Source of the DNA: an uncultured Oscillospiraceae bacterium
GTDB lineage: Bacteria > Bacillota > Clostridia > Oscillospirales > Ruminococcaceae
DNA length: 10,391 nucleotides
Reading direction: 5' to 3'
Assembly (NCBI GenBank): GCA_934527255.1
Contig: CAKTAM010000065.1
Coordinates: forward strand, 1-10,391
A program made the position numbers and the translations under genes. Below, in pieces: positions 1 to 5,712 of the stretch. The notes below the pieces were generated by a model. That model was not told where the DNA came from, did not search any database, and worked only from the letters and a program-made list of their open reading frames with translations. Each line of letters opens with the position of its first letter. Position 1 is the stretch's first letter.

Positions 1-388
1 CTGTAATGTTTTCAGAGCATAACGGAAAAACGTTTTGTGAAAGCCCCGCAGCGCCGCTTTCTCACAGCACGCAGGAAAAGTTCTGTTCGGCATCGCCAAG
101 GGGCATCCTGTTGTTTCGGTATCAGCGGCCATCGTTTCTCGCCTTCTTAGCGGGAAAAGATACGCAAATACCCGTTAAAACGCAGAGCCAAACGGGTGCA
201 GCAGCACGGCAGGCAAGCAGATTTTTTCCCATCAGCAGCGGCATTTTGAAGAAGATTTTCTCTTTCCCTGAAAATATTTTTTCACAAGCCTCCCGTCCGC
301 TTTTTTGCAAAAACACCGGTTGTATTTCGTCTTTTTTAATGTTATGATAATATCAACATTTGTTTGATCTCTGTGAAAGGCCACTGCT
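1..388. other. Geneless AT-richer leader region upstream of the restriction-modification cassette
   Basis: No credible gene is seen here. The plus-strand open frame over 6-347 has no ribosome binding site and no recognisable domain, and its composition is ordinary translated noncoding DNA. The stretch is visibly richer in A+T than everything right of about 1760. It ends in the promoter of the endonuclease gene. The left boundary of the island lies outside the window, so no attachment site or target duplication can be judged. Confidence 0.5.
320..348 (+). promoter_or_regulatory. Promoter of the restriction-modification operon (extended -10)
   Basis: The -10 element TATGAT lies at 343-348 and is preceded by TG at 340-341, which makes an extended -10. 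A weak -35 element TTGTAT (320-325, three of six consensus bases) stands 17 bases upstream. Transcription would start near 355, giving a leader of about 34 bases before the ATG at 389. The call is based on consensus matching only. Confidence 0.55.
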
Positions 389-1039
389 ATGACTTCTTCC
401 ATTCCCGCCTCACTGTGGGACAAATTTGAATTTCACAATTACGGTCACGCTCTGGAAATTCTCACGTCAGCCTTTCCGGAAGAATGGAATGACATTCTGC
501 GGTGCTTGTCGGCGTTGTCCATCTCACGGGAGGATCTGACAAGAGCAGGCGGCAACGAAACCTCCATCCCCAAAAAGTTTGATGATCTTCTTTACCCCTA
601 TGGGTGGCGCGAAATACGAATTACCGGGGATCTTTCGGTCAAGCTGTACCCACGCGGAAAATCACGCGGCCGTTTTTCCGATGTGCCGTCTGACGAAAAA
701 ATTATCAAAGGCTATATTGACGGCCATAATATTGATTTTGTAAAGGGAAAGGTTGCGTTCGACCTGGAGTGGAACAGCAAGGATCAAACCTTTGACCGCG
801 ATCTGCTTGCCATGCGCACCTATTTTGACTGCGGATTGATTGAGGCGGGCATTATTATCACCCGTTCGGAAGAGTTGAACGACATTTTTTCCGAGCTGGG
901 CATTCGTTCCAAGTACGGCGCCAGCACCACCTGGATGGGCAAGCTGGATTATCGGCTGAAGTCCAGACGCAACGGCGGCTGCCCCATACTGGCCATCGGC
1001 ATCAAAAAACCTTGTGTAGAAGGATACCAGCAAATATGA
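389..1039 (+). CDS. Type II restriction endonuclease, BglII/BstYI-like
   Basis: This 216-residue protein resembles the BglII/BstYI family of type II endonucleases (Pfam Endonuc-BglII), which cut AGATCT or RGATCY as homodimers. The family signature runs from residue 110 to 160: D116 in HNID, then FDLEWNSKD (124-132) and the hydrophobic GIIITR (154-159), followed by STTWMGKL (179-186) and the CPILAIGI strand (198-205). D116, D125 and E127 have the same 9- and 11-residue spacing as the BglII catalytic triad D84/E93/Q95, as I recall it. The ATG at 389 follows GAAAGG (375-380) by 8 bases. The stop overlaps the start of the adenine methyltransferase gene by 4 bases (ATGA), which marks a restriction-modification operon. 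No controller-protein gene is seen. The gene is AT-richer than the housekeeping genes to its right, suggesting transfer. Family call fairly sure; cut site inferred. Confidence 0.8.
   Translation: MTSSIPASLWDKFEFHNYGHALEILTSAFPEEWNDILRCLSALSISREDLTRAGGNETSIPKKFDDLLYPYGWREIRITGDLSVKLYPRGKSRGRFSDVPSDEKIIKGYIDGHNIDFVKGKVAFDLEWNSKDQTFDRDLLAMRTYFDCGLIEAGIIITRSEELNDIFSELGIRSKYGASTTWMGKLDYRLKSRRNGGCPILAIGIKKPCVEGYQQI
1018..1023 (+). promoter_or_regulatory. Ribosome binding site supporting the methyltransferase start at 1036
   Basis: AGAAGG at 1018-1023 lies 12 bases before the ATG at 1036, a longer gap than the 7 bases seen at most genes in this window. Coupled re-initiation at the ATGA overlap probably helps translation. 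The motif sits downstream of the alternative TTG at 1012, so it argues against that start. Confidence 0.45.
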
Positions 1040-1713
1040 CAGATCATTACAGCATGGAAGATACCATTAACAGCTTCAACACTTTTACGCAGGGGAAAAA
1101 GTACCGTACCATCTATGCCGATCCCCCGTGGCAATTTACCAACCGAACCGGTAAAATGGCGCCGGAGCACAAACGCCTGAACCGGTATTCCACCATGAAG
1201 CTGGACGATATTAAAGCGCTGCCCGTCGCGGCCGCGGCCGACGAAAAGTGTCATTTGTACCTGTGGGTGCCCAATGCGCTTTTGCCGGATGGGCTGGCCG
1301 TGATGAAAGCCTGGGGATTTGAATATAAAACCAATTTGATATGGGAAAAAATCCGCAAGGACGGCATGCCGGATGGCCGCGGCGTCGGTTTTTACTTTCG
1401 GAATGTCACGGAAATTCTTCTGTTCGGCACCAAAGGCAGTGCAAACCGCACCCTGCAGCCCGGGCGCTCACAGGTAAACCTGCTGCGCGGCATGAAACGC
1501 GAGCACAGCCGAAAGCCGGATGAATTTGTTTCTTTGATTGAGCATTGCTCCCCCGGCCCCTATCTGGAGCTGTTTGCGCGCGGCAGCCGCGCCAACTGGG
1601 ATATGTGGGGAAACCAAGCCACAAGTGACTATGCGCCGAACTGGCCCACCTATGCCAACCACACCACCCCGGCAGAAGCAGTCGATTCCGACCCGATAAA
1701 TTCCGACGTATGA
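1036..1713 (+). CDS. MT-A70 family DNA adenine-N6 methyltransferase (modification subunit)
   Basis: This 225-residue protein would transfer a methyl group from S-adenosylmethionine to adenine N6 in the site cut by its partner nuclease. The catalytic motif IV DPPW is at residues 29-32 inside YADPPWQF. It is followed by HLYLWVPN (73-80), the MT-A70 signatures EILLFGTKG (126-134) and REHSRKPDEF (155-164), and the SAM-binding LELFAR (177-182) with NWDMWGN (187-193). Length and motif order (catalytic motif before the SAM motif) fit the bacterial MT-A70 group, which includes M.MunI-type enzymes. The ATG at 1036 is chosen because it overlaps the nuclease stop as ATGA; a TTG at 1012 and an ATG at 1054 are in frame but less convincing. 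The C-terminal 25 or so residues (from about 200) are a low-complexity tail outside the domain. A strong hairpin terminator follows within 10 bases. Confidence 0.88.
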   Translation: MTDHYSMEDTINSFNTFTQGKKYRTIYADPPWQFTNRTGKMAPEHKRLNRYSTMKLDDIKALPVAAAADEKCHLYLWVPNALLPDGLAVMKAWGFEYKTNLIWEKIRKDGMPDGRGVGFYFRNVTEILLFGTKGSANRTLQPGRSQVNLLRGMKREHSRKPDEFVSLIEHCSPGPYLELFARGSRANWDMWGNQATSDYAPNWPTYANHTTPAEAVDSDPINSDV

Positions 1714-1718
1714 TATTC

Positions 1719-1768
1719 AAAGCAGCAGACAGCACCTCGTGTGGGTGCGGTCTGCTGCTTTGCTTTTG
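1719..1768 (+). terminator. Intrinsic terminator of the restriction-modification operon
   Basis: A perfect 12-bp stem (1719-1730 with 1750-1761) is capped by a further 5-bp stem (1732-1736 with 1744-1748) after one A/G mismatch. It is followed by GCTTTTG. The hairpin begins 5 bases after the methyltransferase stop. The T-run is short but the stem is very strong. Confidence 0.8.
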
Positions 1769-1844
1769 AAAAAAATATATGTTCTCTTTTCCTCAAAGCC
1801 ACTGCGCAGGCGGAATATTTTTCCAGCCTGCCGCAAAGAATAAA

Positions 1845-1863
1845 GCAGGGCAATGTGCCCTGC
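1845..1863 (-). terminator. Possible minus-strand terminator hairpin
   Basis: A perfect 8-bp stem (1845-1852 with 1856-1863) carries a 3-base ATG loop. Read on the minus strand it is followed by TTTATTCTTT, which is terminator-like. The nearest minus-strand gene is ispE, about 600 bases upstream, so either it ends an unknown transcript or the resemblance is accidental. Confidence 0.35.
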
Positions 1864-2026
1864 AGCCATGGGAAAAGGGGGCGATCACCGTTCTTTTTCG
1901 ACAAAAACGCATTGTGCGCAGCCGGTCGGCCACCGCCGGGGAAAGGGCCGCCGTACCGACGGCAACCGCACCGGCGGCGGCCGAAACACCGGGTGCCTCA
2001 AGCCGGACACCAACTGCAGCCGGAAC

Positions 2027-2056
2027 ACCGTCTGCGGCCGAAGTGCCGCAGACGGT
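2027..2056. repeat. Perfect 12-bp inverted repeat
   Basis: Positions 2027-2038 and 2045-2056 are exact reverse complements around a 6-base spacer (CGAAGT). No T-tract follows on either strand, so it is not a standard terminator. A second short hairpin (2059-2064 with 2067-2072) follows immediately. It may be a REP-like element or part of a structured RNA; the function is unknown. Confidence 0.6.
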
Positions 2057-2171
2057 ATGGCGTGGGCACGCCGGGGCCGCCGCTCTGCCGCCCCAAAAAG
2101 CCCCGCACAACCGGAGAAACCGACCTTTTGTGCACAGCGCCGCAGGCGGCAAACCACTGCAGACCGACCGC

Positions 2172-2202
2172 AAAAAAAGCCCCCGGCGGCCGGGCTTTTT
2201 TG
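2172..2202. terminator. Bidirectional intrinsic terminator
   Basis: A run of seven A (2172-2178) precedes a GC-rich stem and six T (2196-2201) follow it. The stem pairs with a single bulged C and a 3-base loop (2187-2189). The A- and T-tracts pair with each other, so it works on either strand. It may stop minus-strand readthrough from ispE, whose stop lies about 280 bases away, or an unknown plus-strand transcript. Confidence 0.7.
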
Positions 2203-2381
2203 CCCGGCTGCGAGAGCTTGCCATTTGGATGGATGAGCAGGAAAGCGGCTGAAAATGTCCTCTGTCTGCGGCCGGGAGAACCTCGCGGCAGCCGGGCACG
2301 ACGGCCCACAGCGGCTGCGGCAATGGACGGCCGCAAAAAACACGCCGTCCCTTGCGGGCACAGGCCGGGCGGCCAAACCTC

Positions 2382-2413
2382 TCGGCGGGCAGTGTAATTG
2401 CCCTGCCCGCCGA
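2382..2413 (-). terminator. Hairpin downstream of ispE, possible weak terminator
   Basis: An 11-bp perfect stem (2382-2392 with 2403-2413) with a 10-base loop lies about 70 bases past the ispE stop. On the minus strand it is followed only by GAGGTTTGG, so the T-tract is poor. It may act as an RNA 3'-end stabiliser, with the stronger terminator at 2172-2202 as backup. Confidence 0.4.
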
Positions 2414-2480
2414 AAGCCGCAGCGCAGGCTTACACCTTTTACCGTTCGGGGAACCCGCTTTGCAAAACCGCCCGGAAAGC

Positions 2481-3374
2481 TTAGCCCTCCTCTTTTACAA
2501 ATGGGCCGCGCCGCTCGGGCCGCAGTACAAAAACCGGCTCAAACCGGCGGCGCAGTGAGAGGCCCGCCGCTTTGGCGGCCTCCTCCTGTGTAAAAATGCC
2601 GTAGGTGACTGCACCGGTGCCTGTCAGCAGGGCGGCGTCAGCTCCTGCCGCCCGCAGCGCCTGCACGATCTCCTGCGTTTCGGCTGTGGCACAGGCTGCC
2701 TGCAATGCATTGCCTGCCTGCGCGCACACCCCGGCCAGCGACTGCCGCTGCAGTGCCCGCACCATCGCCTGCACATCCGGGTGCAGGGGGCTGCCCATGC
2801 GGTCATACCGGGCAAAGCCCTCCGGTGTGCTGCTGCCGGTGTGCGGCATGACAGCCGTCAGCCAGCAATCCGGCAGGGGCGGCTGCGGCTGCACCCGCTC
2901 GCCCCGACCCTGTACATGGGCCGTGCCCCCCACCAGACAAAACGGCACATCGCTGCCCAGCTGCGCCCCCAGTGCGCACAGCTGCGGCAGGGATAACCCG
3001 GTGCGATACAGCCGGTCAAGGGCAAAGAGCACCCCGGCAGCGTCAGCGCTGCCGCCCGCCATACCGGCCTGGCTGGGCGTCGCTTTCACGATCTCCAGCG
3101 CCGCGCCGCCACGGATGCCCGTCGCCTGCAAAAACAGCTGTGCGGCCCGCCATGCCAGATTGCGGCTATCAGCGGGCACATCGGCCGCCAGTGCGCCGCC
3201 CTGCGCCCGGCACGTCAGCTGAATGCCGGACAGCCGCTTTTCCACAGTCACGGTCTCGTACAGCGTCACCGCCTGCATGACCATATCCAGCGCGTGATAC
3301 CCGCCGGGCAGCAGCCCGCACACCTCCAGCGCCAGATTGACCTTTGCCGGTGCCAGCACCGTTATTTTTTCCAT
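2481..3374 (-). CDS. ispE: 4-diphosphocytidyl-2-C-methyl-D-erythritol kinase
   Basis: A 297-residue cytosolic GHMP-family kinase that phosphorylates the 2-hydroxyl of CDP-methylerythritol with ATP in the non-mevalonate (MEP) isoprenoid pathway. The N-terminal APAKVNLAL (8-16) holds the substrate-binding lysine K11. GHMP motif 2 is the glycine-rich ATP loop around TPSQAGMAGGSADAAG (99-114). LGSDVPFCLVGG (139-150) carries the catalytic aspartate D142. Motif 3 is TGTGAVTYGIF (251-261). Length is normal for the family. The ATG at 3374 is chosen because AGAGGA lies 10 bases before it and the family N-terminus begins there; the frame stays open to 3623 but that extension has no homology. The gene stands alone, divergent from the DUF378 gene. 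Its upstream region is unusually structured (see the feature at 3393-3560). Confidence 0.96.
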   Translation of the reverse strand: MEKITVLAPAKVNLALEVCGLLPGGYHALDMVMQAVTLYETVTVEKRLSGIQLTCRAQGGALAADVPADSRNLAWRAAQLFLQATGIRGGAALEIVKATPSQAGMAGGSADAAGVLFALDRLYRTGLSLPQLCALGAQLGSDVPFCLVGGTAHVQGRGERVQPQPPLPDCWLTAVMPHTGSSTPEGFARYDRMGSPLHPDVQAMVRALQRQSLAGVCAQAGNALQAACATAETQEIVQALRAAGADAALLTGTGAVTYGIFTQEEAAKAAGLSLRRRFEPVFVLRPERRGPFVKEEG

Positions 3375-3392
3375 CGTTCCGTGTTCCTCTCT

Positions 3393-3560
3393 GCGGCCGG
3401 GCCGCTTTTTCTTTTGCTGCAAGCCGGAAAACGCGGGGGCGGCTGATCCATGCCTGCCCCGGCCGCTTTCCGCCCGCGTTTTTGCACAGATGACCGGCCG
3501 GGTATCCCTCTTTGCTGCGCACAGGCACGAAATATCTGCGCCCCATGCCTGCCCGGCCGC
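3393..3560. promoter_or_regulatory. Structured, repeat-bearing region upstream of ispE
   Basis: Between the ispE start and the DUF378 gene lie several structures. A short stem at 3393-3405 is followed on the plus strand by TTTTTCTTTT. A larger hairpin at 3428-3482 has a 10-bp outer stem with A- and T-tract edges, then a two-base bulge and a 3-bp continuation. An 8-bp inverted pair joins 3495-3502 to 3552-3559. An 18-base sequence (CCATGCCTGCCCGGCCGC at 3543-3560) recurs at 3448-3466 with one extra C. On the minus strand this could be an ispE leader with an attenuator; on the plus strand the two hairpins look like terminators for transcription antisense to ispE. No convincing promoter was found for either strand. 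Confidence 0.4.
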
Positions 3561-3633
3561 CCCAAAGCCGGCATTTCTCTGCCGTCTGCATAAAGCGGCG
3601 GCAAACGGGCATACTGTCTGCAAAGCCGTGGGA

Positions 3634-3640
3634 AAGGAGG
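3634..3640 (+). promoter_or_regulatory. Ribosome binding site fixing the GTG start of the DUF378 gene
   Basis: AAAGGAGG ends at 3640, exactly 7 bases before the GTG at 3648. An ATG at 3641 directly after the motif is in another frame and too close, so the GTG is the start. Confidence 0.75.
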
Positions 3641-3647
3641 ATGCTCC

Positions 3648-3872
3648 GTGTCGGTCTTTTACAAGATATGCCTTGCTCTGGTCATCATCGGCGGCGTCAA
3701 CTGGGGGCTGGTCGGCCTGTTTGACTTCAACCTGGTCAACTGGCTTTGCGGCGGCTTCAACCTGGCCGCGCGCATCGTCTATGTACTGGTCGGGCTTTGC
3801 GCACTGTGCGCGATCCCCACGCTGTTTGCCGCGGGCGTTGACCCCGCGCAGGATACCCCGAAAGAGCCGTGA
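3648..3872 (+). CDS. DUF378 family small membrane protein (YuzA-like)
   Basis: A 74-residue protein with two predicted membrane helices, about residues 5-25 and 40-62, joined by a short loop. The family signature GGVNWGLVGLFDFNLV occupies residues 15-30; small DUF378 proteins such as Bacillus YuzA share this pattern. Their function is unknown. A very good Shine-Dalgarno (AAAGGAGG, 7-base spacing) fixes the GTG start. The C-terminal 12 residues are polar and proline-rich. It is a single-gene unit: ispE diverges on its left, and on its right a strong shared terminator begins 4 bases after the stop. A weak candidate -10 (CATACT, 3610-3615) is present, without a good -35. Confidence 0.88.
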   Translation: MSVFYKICLALVIIGGVNWGLVGLFDFNLVNWLCGGFNLAARIVYVLVGLCALCAIPTLFAAGVDPAQDTPKEP

Positions 3873-3875
3873 CGC

Positions 3876-3922
3876 AAAAGCGGAAGAAGACGCGCCGTTG
3901 CCGTGCCTTCTTCCGCTTTTCT
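3876..3922. terminator. Bidirectional terminator between convergent genes
   Basis: A perfect 14-bp stem (3876-3889 with 3907-3920) encloses a 17-base loop. Its outer edges are AAAA and TTTT, so it can end transcription on both strands. It starts 4 bases after the DUF378 stop and lies 26 bases past the stop of the minus-strand membrane protein gene. Confidence 0.9.
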
Positions 3923-3946
3923 GTTTGCTGTCTGCCCAAAAGCCTT

Positions 3947-4300
3947 TCAGGCGTGGGTATCGGCCGTAGTCTCCTGCTCTTCCCTGTCATACAGGCGGGC
4001 GGGCTGCTCCTCCGCAATGGAAAGCCGCACCGACGGAGAAGGCTCTGCCGCGGCTTCGACGGCAGCCGTTTTGCGGGCCGCGCGCCGACGGCGAACGGCA
4101 TCGATCAGCAGGCTGACCCAGCAGCGCAGGTACAGCAGCACACAGACGACTGCCAGCACCTGCAGGCACCGCTCCACCACCTGATCCACCGTAGGGCCCA
4201 GCATGCTCTCGGCCGTAAAATAAACGTGGGTCAGGCGCAGCACATACAGAATGGCGGCGGTGACCGCCGTGGATACCAGCATACGAAAAGCGGTTTTCAT
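3947..4300 (-). CDS. Hypothetical two-helix membrane protein, last gene of the rpiB-upp cluster
   Basis: I do not recognise this 117-residue protein. It has two likely membrane helices, about residues 5-25 and 44-68, followed by a basic cluster RRRR (70-73) that would place the C-terminal half in the cytoplasm. Residues 75-117 form an Ala/Glu-rich, mostly acidic and probably disordered tail. There is no signal peptidase site and no known motif. The ATG at 4300 follows GAGGAA (4309-4314) by 8 bases. The gap to the upp stop is only 22 bases, so it is probably co-transcribed with upp. Uracil transporters have about 12-14 helices, so this is not a permease, though a link with uracil or pentose metabolism is possible. 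Coding status is fairly sure; function is unknown. Confidence 0.7.
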   Translation of the reverse strand: MKTAFRMLVSTAVTAAILYVLRLTHVYFTAESMLGPTVDQVVERCLQVLAVVCVLLYLRCWVSLLIDAVRRRRAARKTAAVEAAAEPSPSVRLSIAEEQPARLYDREEQETTADTHA

Positions 4301-4322
4301 GGCAGAAATTCCTCAAGTGTTG

Positions 4323-4955
4323 TTATTTGGTGCCGAAAATACGGTCGCCCGCATCGCCCAGGCCGGGCACGATGTAGCCGTTCTCGTTCAGATGGTCGTC
4401 CATCTGGCCGATGTAAATATCCACATCCGGATGCGTGGCCTGCAGCTTGGCCAGGCCCTGCGGCGCGGCAATGATGCAGATGAACTTGATGTGCTTTGCG
4501 CCGCGCTTTTTGATGAGCGAGATGGCATCGCAGGCGCTGCCGCCCGTGGCCAGCATGGGATCCAGCACGATCACCTCGCGCTCGCTGATGTCGGCGGGCA
4601 GCTTGCAGTAATATTCCACCGGCTGCAGCGTCTCCTCATTGCGGTACAGGCCGATATGGCCGATCTTCGCGGCAGGCAGCAGCGTCAGCATGCCGTCCAC
4701 CATGCCAAGGCCCGCACGCAGAATGGGCACCAGCGCCAGTTTGCGCCCGGCCAGCACCGGCACGCTGGTCGAGGTGATCGGCGTTTCCACATCGACGTTT
4801 TTCACCGGCAGGTCGCGCGTTGCCTCGTAGCACAGCAGAGTGGCAATTTCGCTGACCAGCTCCTTAAATTCCTTGGTGCCGGTGTTTTTGTCGCGCAGAT
4901 GGCTGATTTTGTGTTTGACCAGCGGATGGTCGGCAATAAAAGGTGCGTTGCTCAT
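4323..4955 (-). CDS. upp: Uracil phosphoribosyltransferase
   Basis: A 210-residue cytosolic enzyme that joins uracil to PRPP, giving UMP and pyrophosphate in pyrimidine salvage. LVPILRAGLGMVDG (75-88) is the conserved segment near the active site, VIVLDPMLATGGSA (128-141) is the PRPP-binding loop with D132, and the C-terminal GYIVPGLGDAGDRIFGT (193-209) forms the uracil pocket. Length is exactly typical. The ATG at 4955 is preferred because TCTCCT on the plus strand (AGGAGA, 4963-4968) lies 7 bases away; a GTG one codon upstream would leave only 4 bases. It lies 87 bases after rpiB, and a small membrane-protein gene follows 22 bases later, suggesting an operon. No PyrR-type attenuator was recognised in the 87-base gap. 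Confidence 0.97.
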   Translation of the reverse strand: MSNAPFIADHPLVKHKISHLRDKNTGTKEFKELVSEIATLLCYEATRDLPVKNVDVETPITSTSVPVLAGRKLALVPILRAGLGMVDGMLTLLPAAKIGHIGLYRNEETLQPVEYYCKLPADISEREVIVLDPMLATGGSACDAISLIKKRGAKHIKFICIIAAPQGLAKLQATHPDVDIYIGQMDDHLNENGYIVPGLGDAGDRIFGTK

Positions 4956-5042
4956 CACAGATTCTCCTTTTCATATGTCACATGACTTTTTCAGCGCCCG
5001 GTGGGGGCGCATTCCTGCCGTAAAACAAGCCCTGCGGGCCCC

Positions 5043-5483
5043 TCAGCCCTCCAGCGCGCGCAGCTTATCGACCCGGCGCTGGTGACGGCCGCCCTCAAAC
5101 GGGGTATCCAGAAAAGCGTCCACCAACTCGCACGCAAGCCCGACGCCCACCACACGGCCGCCCAGGCACAGCGCGTTGGCATCGTTGTGCAGGCGGGTAT
5201 AACGGGCGCTGAACACATCCGAGCAGCAGCACGCGCGGATGCCGTGCAGCTTATTGGCCGCCATGCTGATGCCGACCCCCGTGCCGCAGAACAGCAGCGC
5301 ACAGTCACAGTCGCCCTGCTGCACCGCCCGGCAGGGCGGCACGGCCATATCCGGATAATCGACGCTTTCGGTGGAATGGCAGCCGAAATCCTCAAACGGG
5401 ATACCGCGCTGCTGCAGGTGCTGCTTGACAGCCTCCTTCAGCTCGTATCCGCCGTGGTCAGCGCCCAATGCGATTTTTTTCAT
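5043..5483 (-). CDS. rpiB: Ribose-5-phosphate isomerase B (RpiB/LacA/LacB family)
   Basis: A 146-residue cytosolic enzyme of the non-oxidative pentose phosphate pathway that interconverts ribose 5-phosphate and ribulose 5-phosphate. It shows GADHGGYELK (7-16, with phosphate-binding H10), DYPDMA (42-47), CGTGVGISMAANK (66-78) with the catalytic cysteine C66, and HNDANALCLGGR (99-110) with the general base-like H99. These positions match the RpiB pattern, and length is normal. LacA/LacB subunits are close relatives, but no lac genes are nearby. The ATG at 5483 follows GAGGGG (5491-5496) by 7 bases; the frame stays open to 5600 but the extension is not homologous. It is first in the rpiB-upp-membrane protein cluster, and its ribose 5-phosphate feeds PRPP synthesis, which Upp uses. 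Confidence 0.94.
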   Translation of the reverse strand: MKKIALGADHGGYELKEAVKQHLQQRGIPFEDFGCHSTESVDYPDMAVPPCRAVQQGDCDCALLFCGTGVGISMAANKLHGIRACCCSDVFSARYTRLHNDANALCLGGRVVGVGLACELVDAFLDTPFEGGRHQRRVDKLRALEG

Positions 5484-5603
5484 ACTGCTTCCCCTCTCTG
5501 CCTGTTTTCCCGGCAAGCGGCCCGAACCGTTTTTCCGTGCCGCTGCACAGGAACATGCGCGGGGCACTGCCCGCGCCGTCCGCTCAAGTGATTTTTCCAA
5601 AGG

Positions 5604-5658
5604 AAATCGGTTGACAAAGATTCTCCGATTTGTAATCCGCTTGTCAGAAGCTACTCAA
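5604..5658 (-). promoter_or_regulatory. Candidate rpiB promoter with overlapping inverted repeat
   Basis: On the minus strand TTGAGT (5658-5653) and TACAAA (5634-5629) are 18 bases apart; an alternative pair is CTGACA (5647-5642) and GAGAAT (5625-5620), 16 apart. Each is a partial match. A 7-bp inverted repeat, AAATCGG (5604-5610) and CCGATTT (5625-5631), straddles the presumed -10 and start point, as an operator would. The stretch is AT-richer than its surroundings. Confidence 0.35.
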
Positions 5659-5712
5659 CGTAAACAATGAAAGTGATTAATCCGTACGTTTTCCGAACCA
5701 TCGCCGCGCCGG

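Larger units (their letters stand above)
1762..2480. other. Long geneless, hairpin-rich region
   Basis: About 720 bases without a credible gene. Several overlapping frames are open on both strands because the DNA is very G+C-rich and stop-poor, but none has a ribosome binding site or domain. Perfect or near-perfect hairpins lie at 1845-1863 (8 bp, 3-base loop), 1950-1963 (5 bp), 2027-2056 (12 bp, 6-base loop), 2059-2072, 2172-2202 (terminator), 2325-2350 (7 bp) and 2382-2413 (11 bp). I looked for the hallmarks of RNase P RNA, tmRNA and SRP RNA and did not find them. It could be a junction of degraded DNA between the acquired island and ispE, or it could encode an unrecognised structured RNA. 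Confidence 0.5.

Noticed and set aside
6..347. Plus-strand open frame of 113 residues at the left end
   Set aside because: No ribosome binding site or recognisable motif, and it runs into the promoter of the nuclease gene.
1012..1035. TTG start extending the methyltransferase by 8 residues
   Set aside because: The ribosome binding site lies downstream of the TTG, and the ATG at 1036 gives the classic 4-base ATGA overlap.
1779..2252. Plus-strand open frame of 157 residues with a Pro/Ala/Thr-rich middle
   Set aside because: It has no ribosome binding site and overlaps hairpins and a terminator. Competing frames are open on both strands, and no domain is visible. The Pro/Ala/Thr richness comes from GC-rich repeats.
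2605..3222. Long plus-strand open frame opposite ispE
   Set aside because: It is a shadow of ispE in G+C-rich DNA. The minus-strand frame has all the GHMP kinase motifs.
3375..3623. N-terminal extension of ispE
   Set aside because: No homology to the family and no Shine-Dalgarno. The IspE N-terminus clearly begins at the ATG at 3374.
4994..5010. 6-bp hairpin between rpiB and upp as a terminator or PyrR-type attenuator
   Set aside because: On the minus strand it is followed by TGAAAAAG rather than a T-run, and no PyrR-binding loop was recognised.
5611..5636. Perfect TTGACA on the plus strand with TGTAAT downstream as a promoter
   Set aside because: The spacing is only 14 bases and no plus-strand gene follows, since tsaB and tsaE lie on the other strand.
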